From positions 1 to 35,890 of the forward strand of contig CAYTPX010000019.1 of NCBI GenBank assembly GCA_964439955.1: a stretch of DNA of 35,890 nt, given 5' to 3'. This DNA is from UBA1794 sp964439955 (GTDB taxonomy: Bacteria; Bacteroidota; Bacteroidia; Bacteroidales; Bacteroidaceae). A program made the position numbers and the translations under genes. Within the stretch, counting starts at the first letter, position 1; each line of letters starts with the position of its first letter. Positions 23,587 through 30,765 of this stretch are shown one piece after another. The notes beneath the pieces are model-generated. The model saw only the letters and a list, made by a program, of their open reading frames with translations, had not been told where the DNA came from and ran no database searches.

Positions 23587-25248
23587 ATGTTACCCAAAAG
23601 CGCCGCATGTTTTCCGCTCTTCATGAGCATCTTTCTCCTGTTTGCGCCGCGCCTTTCCGCGCAACGCAACGACCAAAAGGAATCCAGCCCCTTCTCGCCC
23701 GAGATGCAGAAACTGCAAATCGCCCAACTGGCCATACACTCGCTGTACGTTGATTCGGTAGACGAGAAAACAATCACAGAGGAAGCCATAAAAGCCATGC
23801 TGGCCACGCTCGACCCCCACTCCACCTATACGCCGCCCAAGGAAACGAAAGCCATCAACGAACCGCTGGAAGGCAACTTCGACGGCATAGGAATCCAGTT
23901 CAACATGACCGACGACACGCTTTTCGTGGTGCAGACCATCGTCGACGGCCCCTCGGAACGCGTCGGAATCCTCGCCGGGGACCGCATCGTCAAGGCAGGC
24001 GGGCGCACAATAGCCGGGCAGAAACTCCCGAACGACACGATACTCTCCATCCTCCGCGGCCCCAAAGGGTCGAAAATACAGCTCGAAATACTCCGAAGGG
24101 GCGAGCCCGGGCTGATTTCCTTTACCGTCACGCGCGACCGGATTCCCGTCTCCAGCATAGACGCCAGCTACATGGCCGACGCGACGACGGGCTACGTGCG
24201 CATCAGCCGCTTCGCAAAGACCACGCACGAGGAGTTCCTCGAAGCATGCCGCAAGCTGAAAAAAGAAGGGATGAAGGACCTCATCCTCGACCTGGCGGAC
24301 AACGGGGGCGGATTCCTCGGCGCAGCCGTGCAGATGGCCAATGAATTCCTCGCCGAGAAGCAGCTCATCGTCTACACCGAAGGCCGCGCTTTCCCCAGGC
24401 AGGACTACTTCGCCACCGGAAAAGGCACGCTCCGCGAAGGAAGGCTGGTCGTCTTAGTCAATGACTTCAGCGCCTCGGCGGCAGAAATCCTGGCCGGAGC
24501 CGTACAAGACTGGGACAGGGGCGTCATCGTGGGGCGCAAGACCTTCGGGAAAGGCCTTGTGCAATATCCCGTGAACTTGCCCGACGGCTCCATGATACGC
24601 CTGACTTCCTCAAAATACTACACGCCCGCCGGACGGTGCATACAGAAGCCTTACGAAAAGGGCGACCGCTCTTCCTACAACGACGAACTGAAGAACCGAA
24701 TAGCGCATGGCGAATTGCAACATGCCGATAGCATCCATTTCGCCGACAGCCTGAAATGCTACACCCACCTGCTCCACCGCACCGTATACGGCGGCGGGGG
24801 CATCATGCCCGACATGTTCATCCCCATCGACACGGCATGGGCCACGCCACTTTACCGTCGCCTTTCGGCAAGAGGGCTGCTCATCAAGTGGGCCTTGCAG
24901 TACACCGAGGGCCACCGTGCCGGGCTTCGCGAGGAATACCCCACGTTCGAGGACTTCAACGCCCGCTTCGAAATGCCCGCCGAAGCCATGGAACAGCTCA
25001 AGAACCTGGCCGGGGAAAACCAAATCGAGTGGGACGAGGAGCAAATGGCCGCGTCGCGTTCCACGGCACAGACCCAGTTCAAGGCCCTCTTGGCCCGCAA
25101 CCTGTGGGGAATCAGCCAGTACTTCCAAATCATCAACGGGCTGAACGACCCCTACACGCACGCCCTCGCCCTGCTCCGCGACGGCACCTACGAGCAAATC
25201 CTGTCCCCCGGAGGGGCACAACCCCAAGAACTTGGCGAGCAACCATGA
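23587..25248 (+). CDS. S41 C-terminal-processing protease
   Basis: This 553-residue exported protease begins with a signal peptide (FPLFMSIFLLFAPRLSAQ). A PDZ domain follows at about 95-175 (GIGIQFNMTDDTLFVV; ILAGDRIVKAGG), then the S41 domain. The catalytic Ser is in NDFSASAAEI, and the Lys in KTFGKGLVQYP. Such enzymes trim or degrade periplasmic proteins. I start at the ATG; a TTG two codons earlier is possible. The C-terminal ~150 residues after the S41 domain are an extension common in Bacteroidota members. The stop overlaps the HAD start by 4 nt. Confidence 0.9.
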   Translation: MLPKSAACFPLFMSIFLLFAPRLSAQRNDQKESSPFSPEMQKLQIAQLAIHSLYVDSVDEKTITEEAIKAMLATLDPHSTYTPPKETKAINEPLEGNFDGIGIQFNMTDDTLFVVQTIVDGPSERVGILAGDRIVKAGGRTIAGQKLPNDTILSILRGPKGSKIQLEILRRGEPGLISFTVTRDRIPVSSIDASYMADATTGYVRISRFAKTTHEEFLEACRKLKKEGMKDLILDLADNGGGFLGAAVQMANEFLAEKQLIVYTEGRAFPRQDYFATGKGTLREGRLVVLVNDFSASAAEILAGAVQDWDRGVIVGRKTFGKGLVQYPVNLPDGSMIRLTSSKYYTPAGRCIQKPYEKGDRSSYNDELKNRIAHGELQHADSIHFADSLKCYTHLLHRTVYGGGGIMPDMFIPIDTAWATPLYRRLSARGLLIKWALQYTEGHRAGLREEYPTFEDFNARFEMPAEAMEQLKNLAGENQIEWDEEQMAASRSTAQTQFKALLARNLWGISQYFQIINGLNDPYTHALALLRDGTYEQILSPGGAQPQELGEQP

Positions 25249-25958
25249 GCACCTTGCGGAACCTCCTCATCGACTTCGGCGGGGTACTCATCGACCTCGA
25301 CAAGCCCCGTTGCATGGGAAACTTCCGGCGCTTGGGCATCGACGGCCTGGAAAGCCTGCTCCAAAGCTGCCACCAACAAGGCTTCCTGCTCGACTTCGAA
25401 AAGGGAAACCTGCCGAAGGAAGCCTTCTTCGCCCACATCCGCGGCCTCATCGGGGAAAAGCCCCGCCACTTCCCGCCGGAAGCCACGGCGCTTCCCGGAA
25501 AAGGCGAGGCGCTTTACGCCAAAAGCCGCGGGGCAGACCTCCCTTCCAACGAGGCTATCGCCGAAGCCTGGAACAGCTTCCTCGACGGAGTGCCCCGCTA
25601 CAAGCTCAGGCAACTGCGCCAACTGAAAAAGACCTACCGCATACTCCTGCTGAGCAATACCAACGAATTGCATTGGGAATGGGCGGAACGGCACGATTTC
25701 ACGCAAGGAGGGCATACGCCCGCCGACTATTTCGACGACATCTTCCTCTCCTTCCGCCTCCACCTTGCCAAGCCCGCGCCCGAAATCTTCGCCGAAGTCA
25801 TCCGGCAGAGCGGCATCCGCCCGGAAGAAACCCTCTTCATCGACGATTCACTCGCCAACTGCCGCGCGGCCGAGGCTTTCGGCATACGCACCTTTACCCC
25901 GCAAGAACGCACCGATTGGGTTCCGCAGCTCTTCCCAGGCTTGGGGCACACCCCTTGA
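25245..25958 (+). CDS. HAD-superfamily hydrolase, YihX-like
   Basis: This 237-residue haloacid-dehalogenase-fold protein has motif I as DFGGVLIDLD (Asp10). The usual second Asp of DxD is replaced by Gly, as in YihX-type sugar-phosphate phosphatases. Motif II is LLLSNTNE, motif III is the Lys in HLAKPAPEIF, motif IV is LFIDDS. A substrate cannot be named. Residues about 71-96 are encoded by a 22-nt-period repeat array, inserted in the helical cap between GLIGEK and LPSNEAIAEAWNSFL. The start overlaps the S41 protease stop (ATGA). Confidence 0.85.
   Translation: MSTLRNLLIDFGGVLIDLDKPRCMGNFRRLGIDGLESLLQSCHQQGFLLDFEKGNLPKEAFFAHIRGLIGEKPRHFPPEATALPGKGEALYAKSRGADLPSNEAIAEAWNSFLDGVPRYKLRQLRQLKKTYRILLLSNTNELHWEWAERHDFTQGGHTPADYFDDIFLSFRLHLAKPAPEIFAEVIRQSGIRPEETLFIDDSLANCRAAEAFGIRTFTPQERTDWVPQLFPGLGHTP
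25455..25532 (+). repeat. 22-nt-period repeat array F (inside the HAD hydrolase)
   Basis: Three full units spaced 22, 21 and 22 nt, then a partial one: AAGCCCCGCCACTTCCC, AAGCCACGGCGCTTCCC, AAGGCGAGGCGCTTTACG and AAGCCGCGG. It encodes HFPPEATALPGKGEALYAK in frame. Confidence 0.85.
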
Positions 25959-25992
25959 CATCCCCCGTCCCTCCCTCACAAAACGCCTACCC

Positions 25993-26982
25993 ATGATTCT
26001 CTTAGACACACAGCAAACACCCGAACCCTGCGTAGCCACCATCGGATTCTTCGACGGCCTGCACCTCGGGCACCAGCACCTCCTCAGCCAAGTATGCGGC
26101 GAAGCGCGCCACGAGGGGCTGCGCTCGCTGGCCATCACCTTCACCAACCATCCGCGCACCGTGACCAGCCCCGATTTCGTGCCGCAGCTCCTCACCACCT
26201 GGCCCGAGCGGGAAGCCCTCTTGGCACAGACCGGAATCGACTACCTACTGCCCATCACCTTCGACACCGCCTTGGCCGGGATGACGGCCCGGCAGTTCAT
26301 GGCGCAAATCATTGCAGGCCGGTGCCGTGCCCATACCTTGCTCATCGGCTACGACCACCGCTTCGGACACGACCGCGCCGAGGGCTTCGACGACTACTTG
26401 CGCTACGGACGCGAACTGGGGCTACGGGTGAAACCCGTCGATGCCCTGCCCCCCCTGCACGGGACCACGGCCAGCAGCACCGTCATACGCCGTGCCCTGT
26501 CCCGGGGCGACGTGGAAGAAGCCGCGCTCTTCCTCGGACGTCCCTACGAACTGGGCGGCACCGTGGTCCGGGGACTGCAGCAAGGGCGCAAGATAGGCTT
26601 CCCCACAGCCAACATAGACCCGCCAGCCGGGAAGCTCGTCCCCTGCGACGGCGTTTACTTAGCCGAGGCGCAATGCGAAAAAGCCCCGGCGCTTTCCGGC
26701 GAAAGCCCCAAGCCTCCCACCGGGAAGCCCCAAGCCTTTCCAGAAAAACGCATGGCGGTCGTGAACATCGGCAACTGCCCTACTGTGCGCAAGGGCGCAA
26801 GCTATCGCACCGTCGAGGCGCACCTGCCCGGATTTTCGGGCGACCTCTACGGCACAGGCCTCCGCCTCCGTTTCCTACGGCGCATGAGAAACCAAGAAAA
26901 GTTCAAATCCATCGACGAACTCCGGCGGCAACTGGAACGCGACTGCCAGCAGGCACAGGCACTATACGCGGCAGGCGGCTGA
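25993..26982 (+). CDS. ribF: Bifunctional riboflavin kinase/FAD synthetase
   Basis: This 329-residue enzyme phosphorylates riboflavin to FMN and adenylylates FMN to FAD. The FAD synthetase domain is N-terminal (GFFDGLHLGHQHLL; TASSTVIRRALSRGDV). The riboflavin kinase domain follows from about 187, with GRKIGFPTANI at the ATP/flavin site and IGNCPTV. Residues about 229-252 (EKAPALSGESPKPPTGKPQ and on) come from a repeat array. They interrupt the kinase barrel between the strand GVYLAEAQC and MAVVNIGNCPTV, where relatives have a short hairpin. Essential function makes loss unlikely, so the insertion is presumably tolerated. It ends 7 nt before convergent wbpD-like. Confidence 0.93.
   Translation: MILLDTQQTPEPCVATIGFFDGLHLGHQHLLSQVCGEARHEGLRSLAITFTNHPRTVTSPDFVPQLLTTWPEREALLAQTGIDYLLPITFDTALAGMTARQFMAQIIAGRCRAHTLLIGYDHRFGHDRAEGFDDYLRYGRELGLRVKPVDALPPLHGTTASSTVIRRALSRGDVEEAALFLGRPYELGGTVVRGLQQGRKIGFPTANIDPPAGKLVPCDGVYLAEAQCEKAPALSGESPKPPTGKPQAFPEKRMAVVNIGNCPTVRKGASYRTVEAHLPGFSGDLYGTGLRLRFLRRMRNQEKFKSIDELRRQLERDCQQAQALYAAGG
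26677..26750 (+). repeat. 22-nt-period repeat array G (inside ribF)
   Basis: Three units with spacings 22, 22 and 21 nt: AAGCCCCGGCGCTTTCC, AAGCCCCAAGCCTCCC and AAGCCCCAAGCCTTTCC. Because the period is not a multiple of three, each unit is read in a different frame. The sum restores the reading frame of the riboflavin kinase domain. Confidence 0.85.
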
Positions 26983-26989
26983 CCGGGAC

Positions 26990-27577
26990 TCACCCCACAC
27001 ACTCCACCAACCCATCCCGCAACCGGTACGAATCGCCGTCCTCGGGGCAGACTGCCCACCCCGCGGCATCGAAGCGGAGCGTGCATCCCCGCTTGCTCAC
27101 CCAGCCCATCTGCCGTGCGGGCACGCCGGCCACCAGTGCGAACGCGGGCACGTCGGCCGTGACCACAGCCCCAGCCGCTACCAAGGCATAAGCCCCTATC
27201 GTATGGCCGCAGACGATGGTGGCATTCGCCCCCACGCTGGCGCCCCGGCAGACACGCGTCGGACGGAACTCCGACTTGCGCTCCACGAAAGCGCGCGGGG
27301 CGGGAATGTTCGTAAACACGCACGAAGGGCCGAGGAAGACGGCCTCCTCGCAGACGACACCCGCATAAAGCGACACGTTGTTCTGCACTTTGCACCCGTC
27401 GCCCAAGGCTACCCCGGCACCGACGAATACGTTTTGCCCTATGACACAACCCTTTCCCACGCGGCAACCGGGCATCAGGTGTGAGAAGTGCCACACGCGC
27501 GAACCCGCGCCTACCTCCGCGCCGTCGTCCACGACGGCGGTCGGGTCGATATAAGTCTCTTGTTCCATTTTCAACAT
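26990..27577 (-). CDS. WbpD/WlbB-like sugar N-acetyltransferase
   Basis: This 195-residue left-handed beta-helix acyltransferase resembles enzymes that N-acetylate the 3-amino group of UDP-2-acetamido-3-amino-glucuronate. The hexapeptide repeats run from about residue 10 to 150 (VGAGSRVWHFSHLM, VIGQNVFVGAGVALGD, IVCGHTIGAYALVAAGAVV). The SHLMPGC histidine matches the catalytic position in this family. The gene lies 10 nt after the aminotransferase and would perform the next step. I use the ATG at 27577, which has AGGGAT upstream; another ATG lies three codons in (27568). Confidence 0.85.
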   Translation of the reverse strand: MLKMEQETYIDPTAVVDDGAEVGAGSRVWHFSHLMPGCRVGKGCVIGQNVFVGAGVALGDGCKVQNNVSLYAGVVCEEAVFLGPSCVFTNIPAPRAFVERKSEFRPTRVCRGASVGANATIVCGHTIGAYALVAAGAVVTADVPAFALVAGVPARQMGWVSKRGCTLRFDAAGWAVCPEDGDSYRLRDGLVECVG

Positions 27578-27587
27578 GCAGTTATCC

Positions 27588-28781
27588 CTACCCTTCCCAA
27601 CGGCGCAAAGCCCGGATGACGCGCCCCTGTTCCTCGTCGGACAGCAGCGGGTGGACGGGCAGCGAGAGCACCTCCCCGCAAAGCCTTTCGCTCACGGGCA
27701 AAGGACGCGGCGGCGCATAGCGCGCAAACGCCGGCTGGCGGTAGAGGGGCAGGGGGTAATAAACCATGGTGGGCACACCCTCGGCCTTCAGGTAGGCGGC
27801 CAGCGCGTCGCGCCGCGACGCGCCCCCCTCGACACGCAGGGTGTACTGGTTGAAGGTATGGCCCGGCGTGGCCTCCGCGGCGCGGGGCAGGCGTATGCCG
27901 GGCAGGCCTTCCAACTCTTCCCCATAGCGCCGTGCTACCGCGCGCCGCGCCCGGATGGACTCGTCAAGGTGGCGCAGGCGCAGGCGCAGCACCGCGGCCT
28001 GGAGGGCGTCGAGGCGCGAATTGCAACCGATGCACTCATGGCGGTAACGCTGCGACTGCCCGTGGCGCGCGAGGCGCAAGGCGCGTCCGGCCAAGGCATC
28101 GTCTTGGGTCGTGATCGCCCCGCCGTCGCCCATGCAGGCAAGGTTCTTCGTGGGGAAAAACGAAGTGCAGCCGAACGGGCTTCCCGTGCCGGTCTTCACC
28201 TCACGGGGCACTTCTCCGGAAAAGGCTTGGCACTTTCCGCCGGAAGTGCCGCCGCTTCCGTCCGGAAGTGCCGCCGCTTCCCGGGAAAGGTAGGTAGCGC
28301 CCATGGCCTGTGCATTGTCCTCGATGACGAACAGGCCTTCCCTTTCGGCCAGTTGCAGCAAAGCGCCCATCGGCGCGGCTTGGCCGAAGAGGTGGACAGG
28401 TATGAGGGCCTTCGTGCGCGGGGTAAGCGCTTCCTCCACGTGGCGGGGCGCAAGGCAGAAAGTCTCCTCATCGACATCGGCCATGACGGGCACCAGCCCG
28501 AGCAAGGCGATGGCCTCGGCCGAGGCGACATACGTGAAAGCCGGGACAATCACTTCATCCCCCGGCTGTAAACCGGCGGCCATCAAGGCCACTTGCAGGG
28601 CATCCGTCCCGTTGGCCACGGGTATGACGTGGCGCACGCCCATCCAGCTTTCCAACTCGCGGGCAAAGGCATCCACCTCCCCGCCGCCAATGTATTGCCC
28701 CGAAGCGGCCACGCGCAGGAGGGCTTCGTCCGTCTCTTTCTGGAAACGGGCATAGAGTCTTTGAAGATCGACGAATTGCAT
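27588..28781 (-). CDS. DegT/DnrJ/EryC1 sugar aminotransferase, WbpE-like
   Basis: This 397-residue PLP enzyme would transfer an amino group from glutamate to a UDP-3-keto-hexuronic acid, before the acetyltransferase encoded next. The PLP-binding Lys is Lys212 in FFPTKNLACMGDGG, and Asp155 lies in VIEDNAQA. ANGTDALQVAL and NQYTLRV are family motifs. Residues about 164-196, between MGATY and the KTGTGSPFG approach to the PLP lysine, are encoded by repeat array H where relatives have a much shorter stretch. The insertion is close to the active site in sequence, so its effect deserves testing. The start giving MQFVDLQRLY follows the S41 lipoprotein gene by 32 nt. Confidence 0.88.
   Translation of the reverse strand: MQFVDLQRLYARFQKETDEALLRVAASGQYIGGGEVDAFARELESWMGVRHVIPVANGTDALQVALMAAGLQPGDEVIVPAFTYVASAEAIALLGLVPVMADVDEETFCLAPRHVEEALTPRTKALIPVHLFGQAAPMGALLQLAEREGLFVIEDNAQAMGATYLSREAAALPDGSGGTSGGKCQAFSGEVPREVKTGTGSPFGCTSFFPTKNLACMGDGGAITTQDDALAGRALRLARHGQSQRYRHECIGCNSRLDALQAAVLRLRLRHLDESIRARRAVARRYGEELEGLPGIRLPRAAEATPGHTFNQYTLRVEGGASRRDALAAYLKAEGVPTMVYYPLPLYRQPAFARYAPPRPLPVSERLCGEVLSLPVHPLLSDEEQGRVIRALRRWEG
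28204..28290 (+). repeat. 22-nt-period repeat array H (inside the aminotransferase)
   Basis: The clearest array: AAGGCTTGGCACTTTCC, AAGTGCCGCCGCTTCCG and AAGTGCCGCCGCTTCCC at exact 22-nt spacings, with a partial unit GGGGCACTTCTCCGG before them. Two neighbouring units are nearly identical, suggesting recent duplication. The gene is on the opposite strand. Confidence 0.88.
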
Positions 28782-28813
28782 TTTTCCTGTCCTGTTAGTT
28801 CGTTTCCTTAAAT

Positions 28814-29884
28814 TCACTTCAGCCCGGAGCGCCCGGCCAAGTAACTCTTGAGCAGTCCACGCGCCGCCTCGATGATGCTGTCGCTGCCCCGTTCGAAATC
28901 GACCGCGGGGACGACGTCCACGCGCAGGTGGGGCGGCAGGCCGAACTCCACATGGTTCCCGTCCGCGTCCAGCATCGGGCTGGCAGAGAAGCGCACCTTC
29001 CATCCGTTAGGCAGTTCCGAAGAAAAAGGGAGGCCACTGCCGCCGCCCGTACTGTCGCCGATTTGCACGACGTGGGGCAGGTGGCGCACCATGCTCACGA
29101 ACCAGTTGGCCGCACTATAGACGCTACGGTTGGTGAGTAGCAGCACGGGGCGCAGCCAGATCATGCCGTCGTCGGGCTCGACATAGATGGGCTCCGGGTC
29201 GGAAAAGTCATTGTGCCCGGTCCCAGTCTTGTGCTGGATGTAGCCAGCCAGGTAGCGTGTATCGGTGAAATGCGAGGCAAGCCGCCCGGCATAGGTGAGC
29301 ACCCCGCCGGAATTGCTGCGCATGTCCAAAATCAAACCCTTGCAGAAACGGAAGTAATAGAGCACCTCGTCGAGGTTGGCGTTGCCGAACCCGGAGGAGA
29401 AAGTGGGGCAATACATGTAACCCACGCTGTCGGATTCAAGTATGGTGTAGCGTATGTTCCCGGCAATACGGTAGTCGGTGCCCAGGTAACTCCGCTGCAA
29501 ATCCTCGTAGAAGTTGAGGGGGTAATCCTCATACCACGACCAGTAGCGCCCCACGTCATGCGCCGCATAAAGATTGACGTGCCCGTCCTTCAGTTCGGCA
29601 AGCATGGCGGCAAGCGTGTCGAAAAGCGCATAGCCGCCCATGTCGTTGCGCACCCGCGTGGCATAGACGGAGTGGATCGAGTCCCAGTCCACCTGCTTGT
29701 AGTCGAAGAAGCAGTAATGTTCGTCCATCAAAGTCCAAAGCGCCTCGAAGTTTCCCACGGGATCGTCGTCGTAACTATCCTCGTCAATACACGAAAAGAG
29801 CAGCAGCACCGCCGCCAAACAGGCGTATGCCGGAAACAGGAAGACGCGGGAAAGAGGGGAAAAGGGAAATGGCTTCTTCTTCAT
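28814..29884 (-). CDS. S41-family protease-like lipoprotein
   Basis: This 356-residue lipoprotein has a signal sequence ending in a lipobox (LLLFSC, Cys32). The acidic stretch IDEDSYDDD after the cysteine is the type that directs Bacteroidota lipoproteins to the cell surface. The S41 domain includes LILDMRSNSGG and TNRSVYSAAN, with the presumed catalytic Ser in the latter. DSTGGGSG follows. It lacks an obvious PDZ domain. Substrate unknown. It overlaps the DUF3316 gene by 4 nt and probably shares its transcript. Confidence 0.82.
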   Translation of the reverse strand: MKKKPFPFSPLSRVFLFPAYACLAAVLLLFSCIDEDSYDDDPVGNFEALWTLMDEHYCFFDYKQVDWDSIHSVYATRVRNDMGGYALFDTLAAMLAELKDGHVNLYAAHDVGRYWSWYEDYPLNFYEDLQRSYLGTDYRIAGNIRYTILESDSVGYMYCPTFSSGFGNANLDEVLYYFRFCKGLILDMRSNSGGVLTYAGRLASHFTDTRYLAGYIQHKTGTGHNDFSDPEPIYVEPDDGMIWLRPVLLLTNRSVYSAANWFVSMVRHLPHVVQIGDSTGGGSGLPFSSELPNGWKVRFSASPMLDADGNHVEFGLPPHLRVDVVPAVDFERGSDSIIEAARGLLKSYLAGRSGLK

Positions 29885-30738
29885 AGGCGGACAAATTTAT
29901 AGACCAGCCCCAGCATAAAGGAATGGGACCAGTTGTGGTATTTCAGGCTTTCCACCTTGCTTTGGCGGACATCGGAGAGGTAACTCAGGCGGAGCGTGAA
30001 GCGCCGCTTCAAAGGGACATCGACCGAAAACAAGTTCCAGAAGTCCGGCTTGTTGAAAGGCCAGGAGAAATGTACCACCCCGCTGCTGTTCCCGAGGGAA
30101 AATATCTCATAATAGGACTGCCCGTAATGGGGGGAGAAAAACGCCCCGACAAGGGGCATGAAAAACTGGTAGCGCACCGTCCCGTAGCGCGTGCCCTTGA
30201 TATGGAAACGGTAGGAAGCCTGTGCCGCCAGCCCCACGCCGGCGCCCAGCTTGAGCGAGGCCGGGTTGTTCCCGTTGGACAGGTTGTAAATCCCCCCGCC
30301 TTCCGCATAAACCTGCCCGCCCGCAAGGAACTGCCAGGCGGGCGGCAGGCGGAACGGCAGGCGGTGCAGCATGCCCCAACGCCACTCCGCATGGAGCGCC
30401 AAGTTTGTATTGTCGCCCGACGGGTGTTCCGTATGGGAAAAGAAAGCCTCGAAGTGCGTTTGCCGCAACCAGCGCCGGGAGGACTCGTAAGGGGCGTCGC
30501 CGGACTGGCGCATGAAGCGCACCTCCTGGCCTTTGTAGGCCTGCGGCGAGAGGTAAGTATCCAAGACGTTGGCGCTCCCGATGCCGAAGCTCGTACACCG
30601 CTCCCGGGTGCGTTGGGCGTAGCAGAGGGGCAACGTGTCGCCCACCGCCCGGGCAGGGTTGCCAACGTCCTGCGCCCCGAGCGGGGCGGACGCCAGCCAC
30701 GAAAGCAAGGGGAAGAGGAGGAAAAGGCGTGGATTCAT
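29881..30738 (-). CDS. DUF3316-like outer-membrane protein
   Basis: This 285-residue protein has a signal peptide (MNPRLFLLFPLLSWLASAP, cleaved near GAQ). Alternating strands such as NLALHAEWRWG, GLAAQASYRF and FTLRLSYLS follow, and a C-terminal aromatic strand LGLVYKFVRL. This suggests a small outer-membrane beta-barrel. The family match to DUF3316 is from memory of its pattern. It follows parC by 27 nt and overlaps the S41 lipoprotein gene, so an envelope pair is likely; the function is unknown. Confidence 0.7.
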   Translation of the reverse strand: MNPRLFLLFPLLSWLASAPLGAQDVGNPARAVGDTLPLCYAQRTRERCTSFGIGSANVLDTYLSPQAYKGQEVRFMRQSGDAPYESSRRWLRQTHFEAFFSHTEHPSGDNTNLALHAEWRWGMLHRLPFRLPPAWQFLAGGQVYAEGGGIYNLSNGNNPASLKLGAGVGLAAQASYRFHIKGTRYGTVRYQFFMPLVGAFFSPHYGQSYYEIFSLGNSSGVVHFSWPFNKPDFWNLFSVDVPLKRRFTLRLSYLSDVRQSKVESLKYHNWSHSFMLGLVYKFVRL

Positions 30739-30765
30739 GGGCGGGGGAAACGGGATTATGGCGGA

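Noticed and set aside
28204..28290. Regular short repeats that could suggest a CRISPR array
   Set aside because: Units are contiguous with no unique spacers, vary in sequence, and lie inside a coding gene. No cas genes are present.
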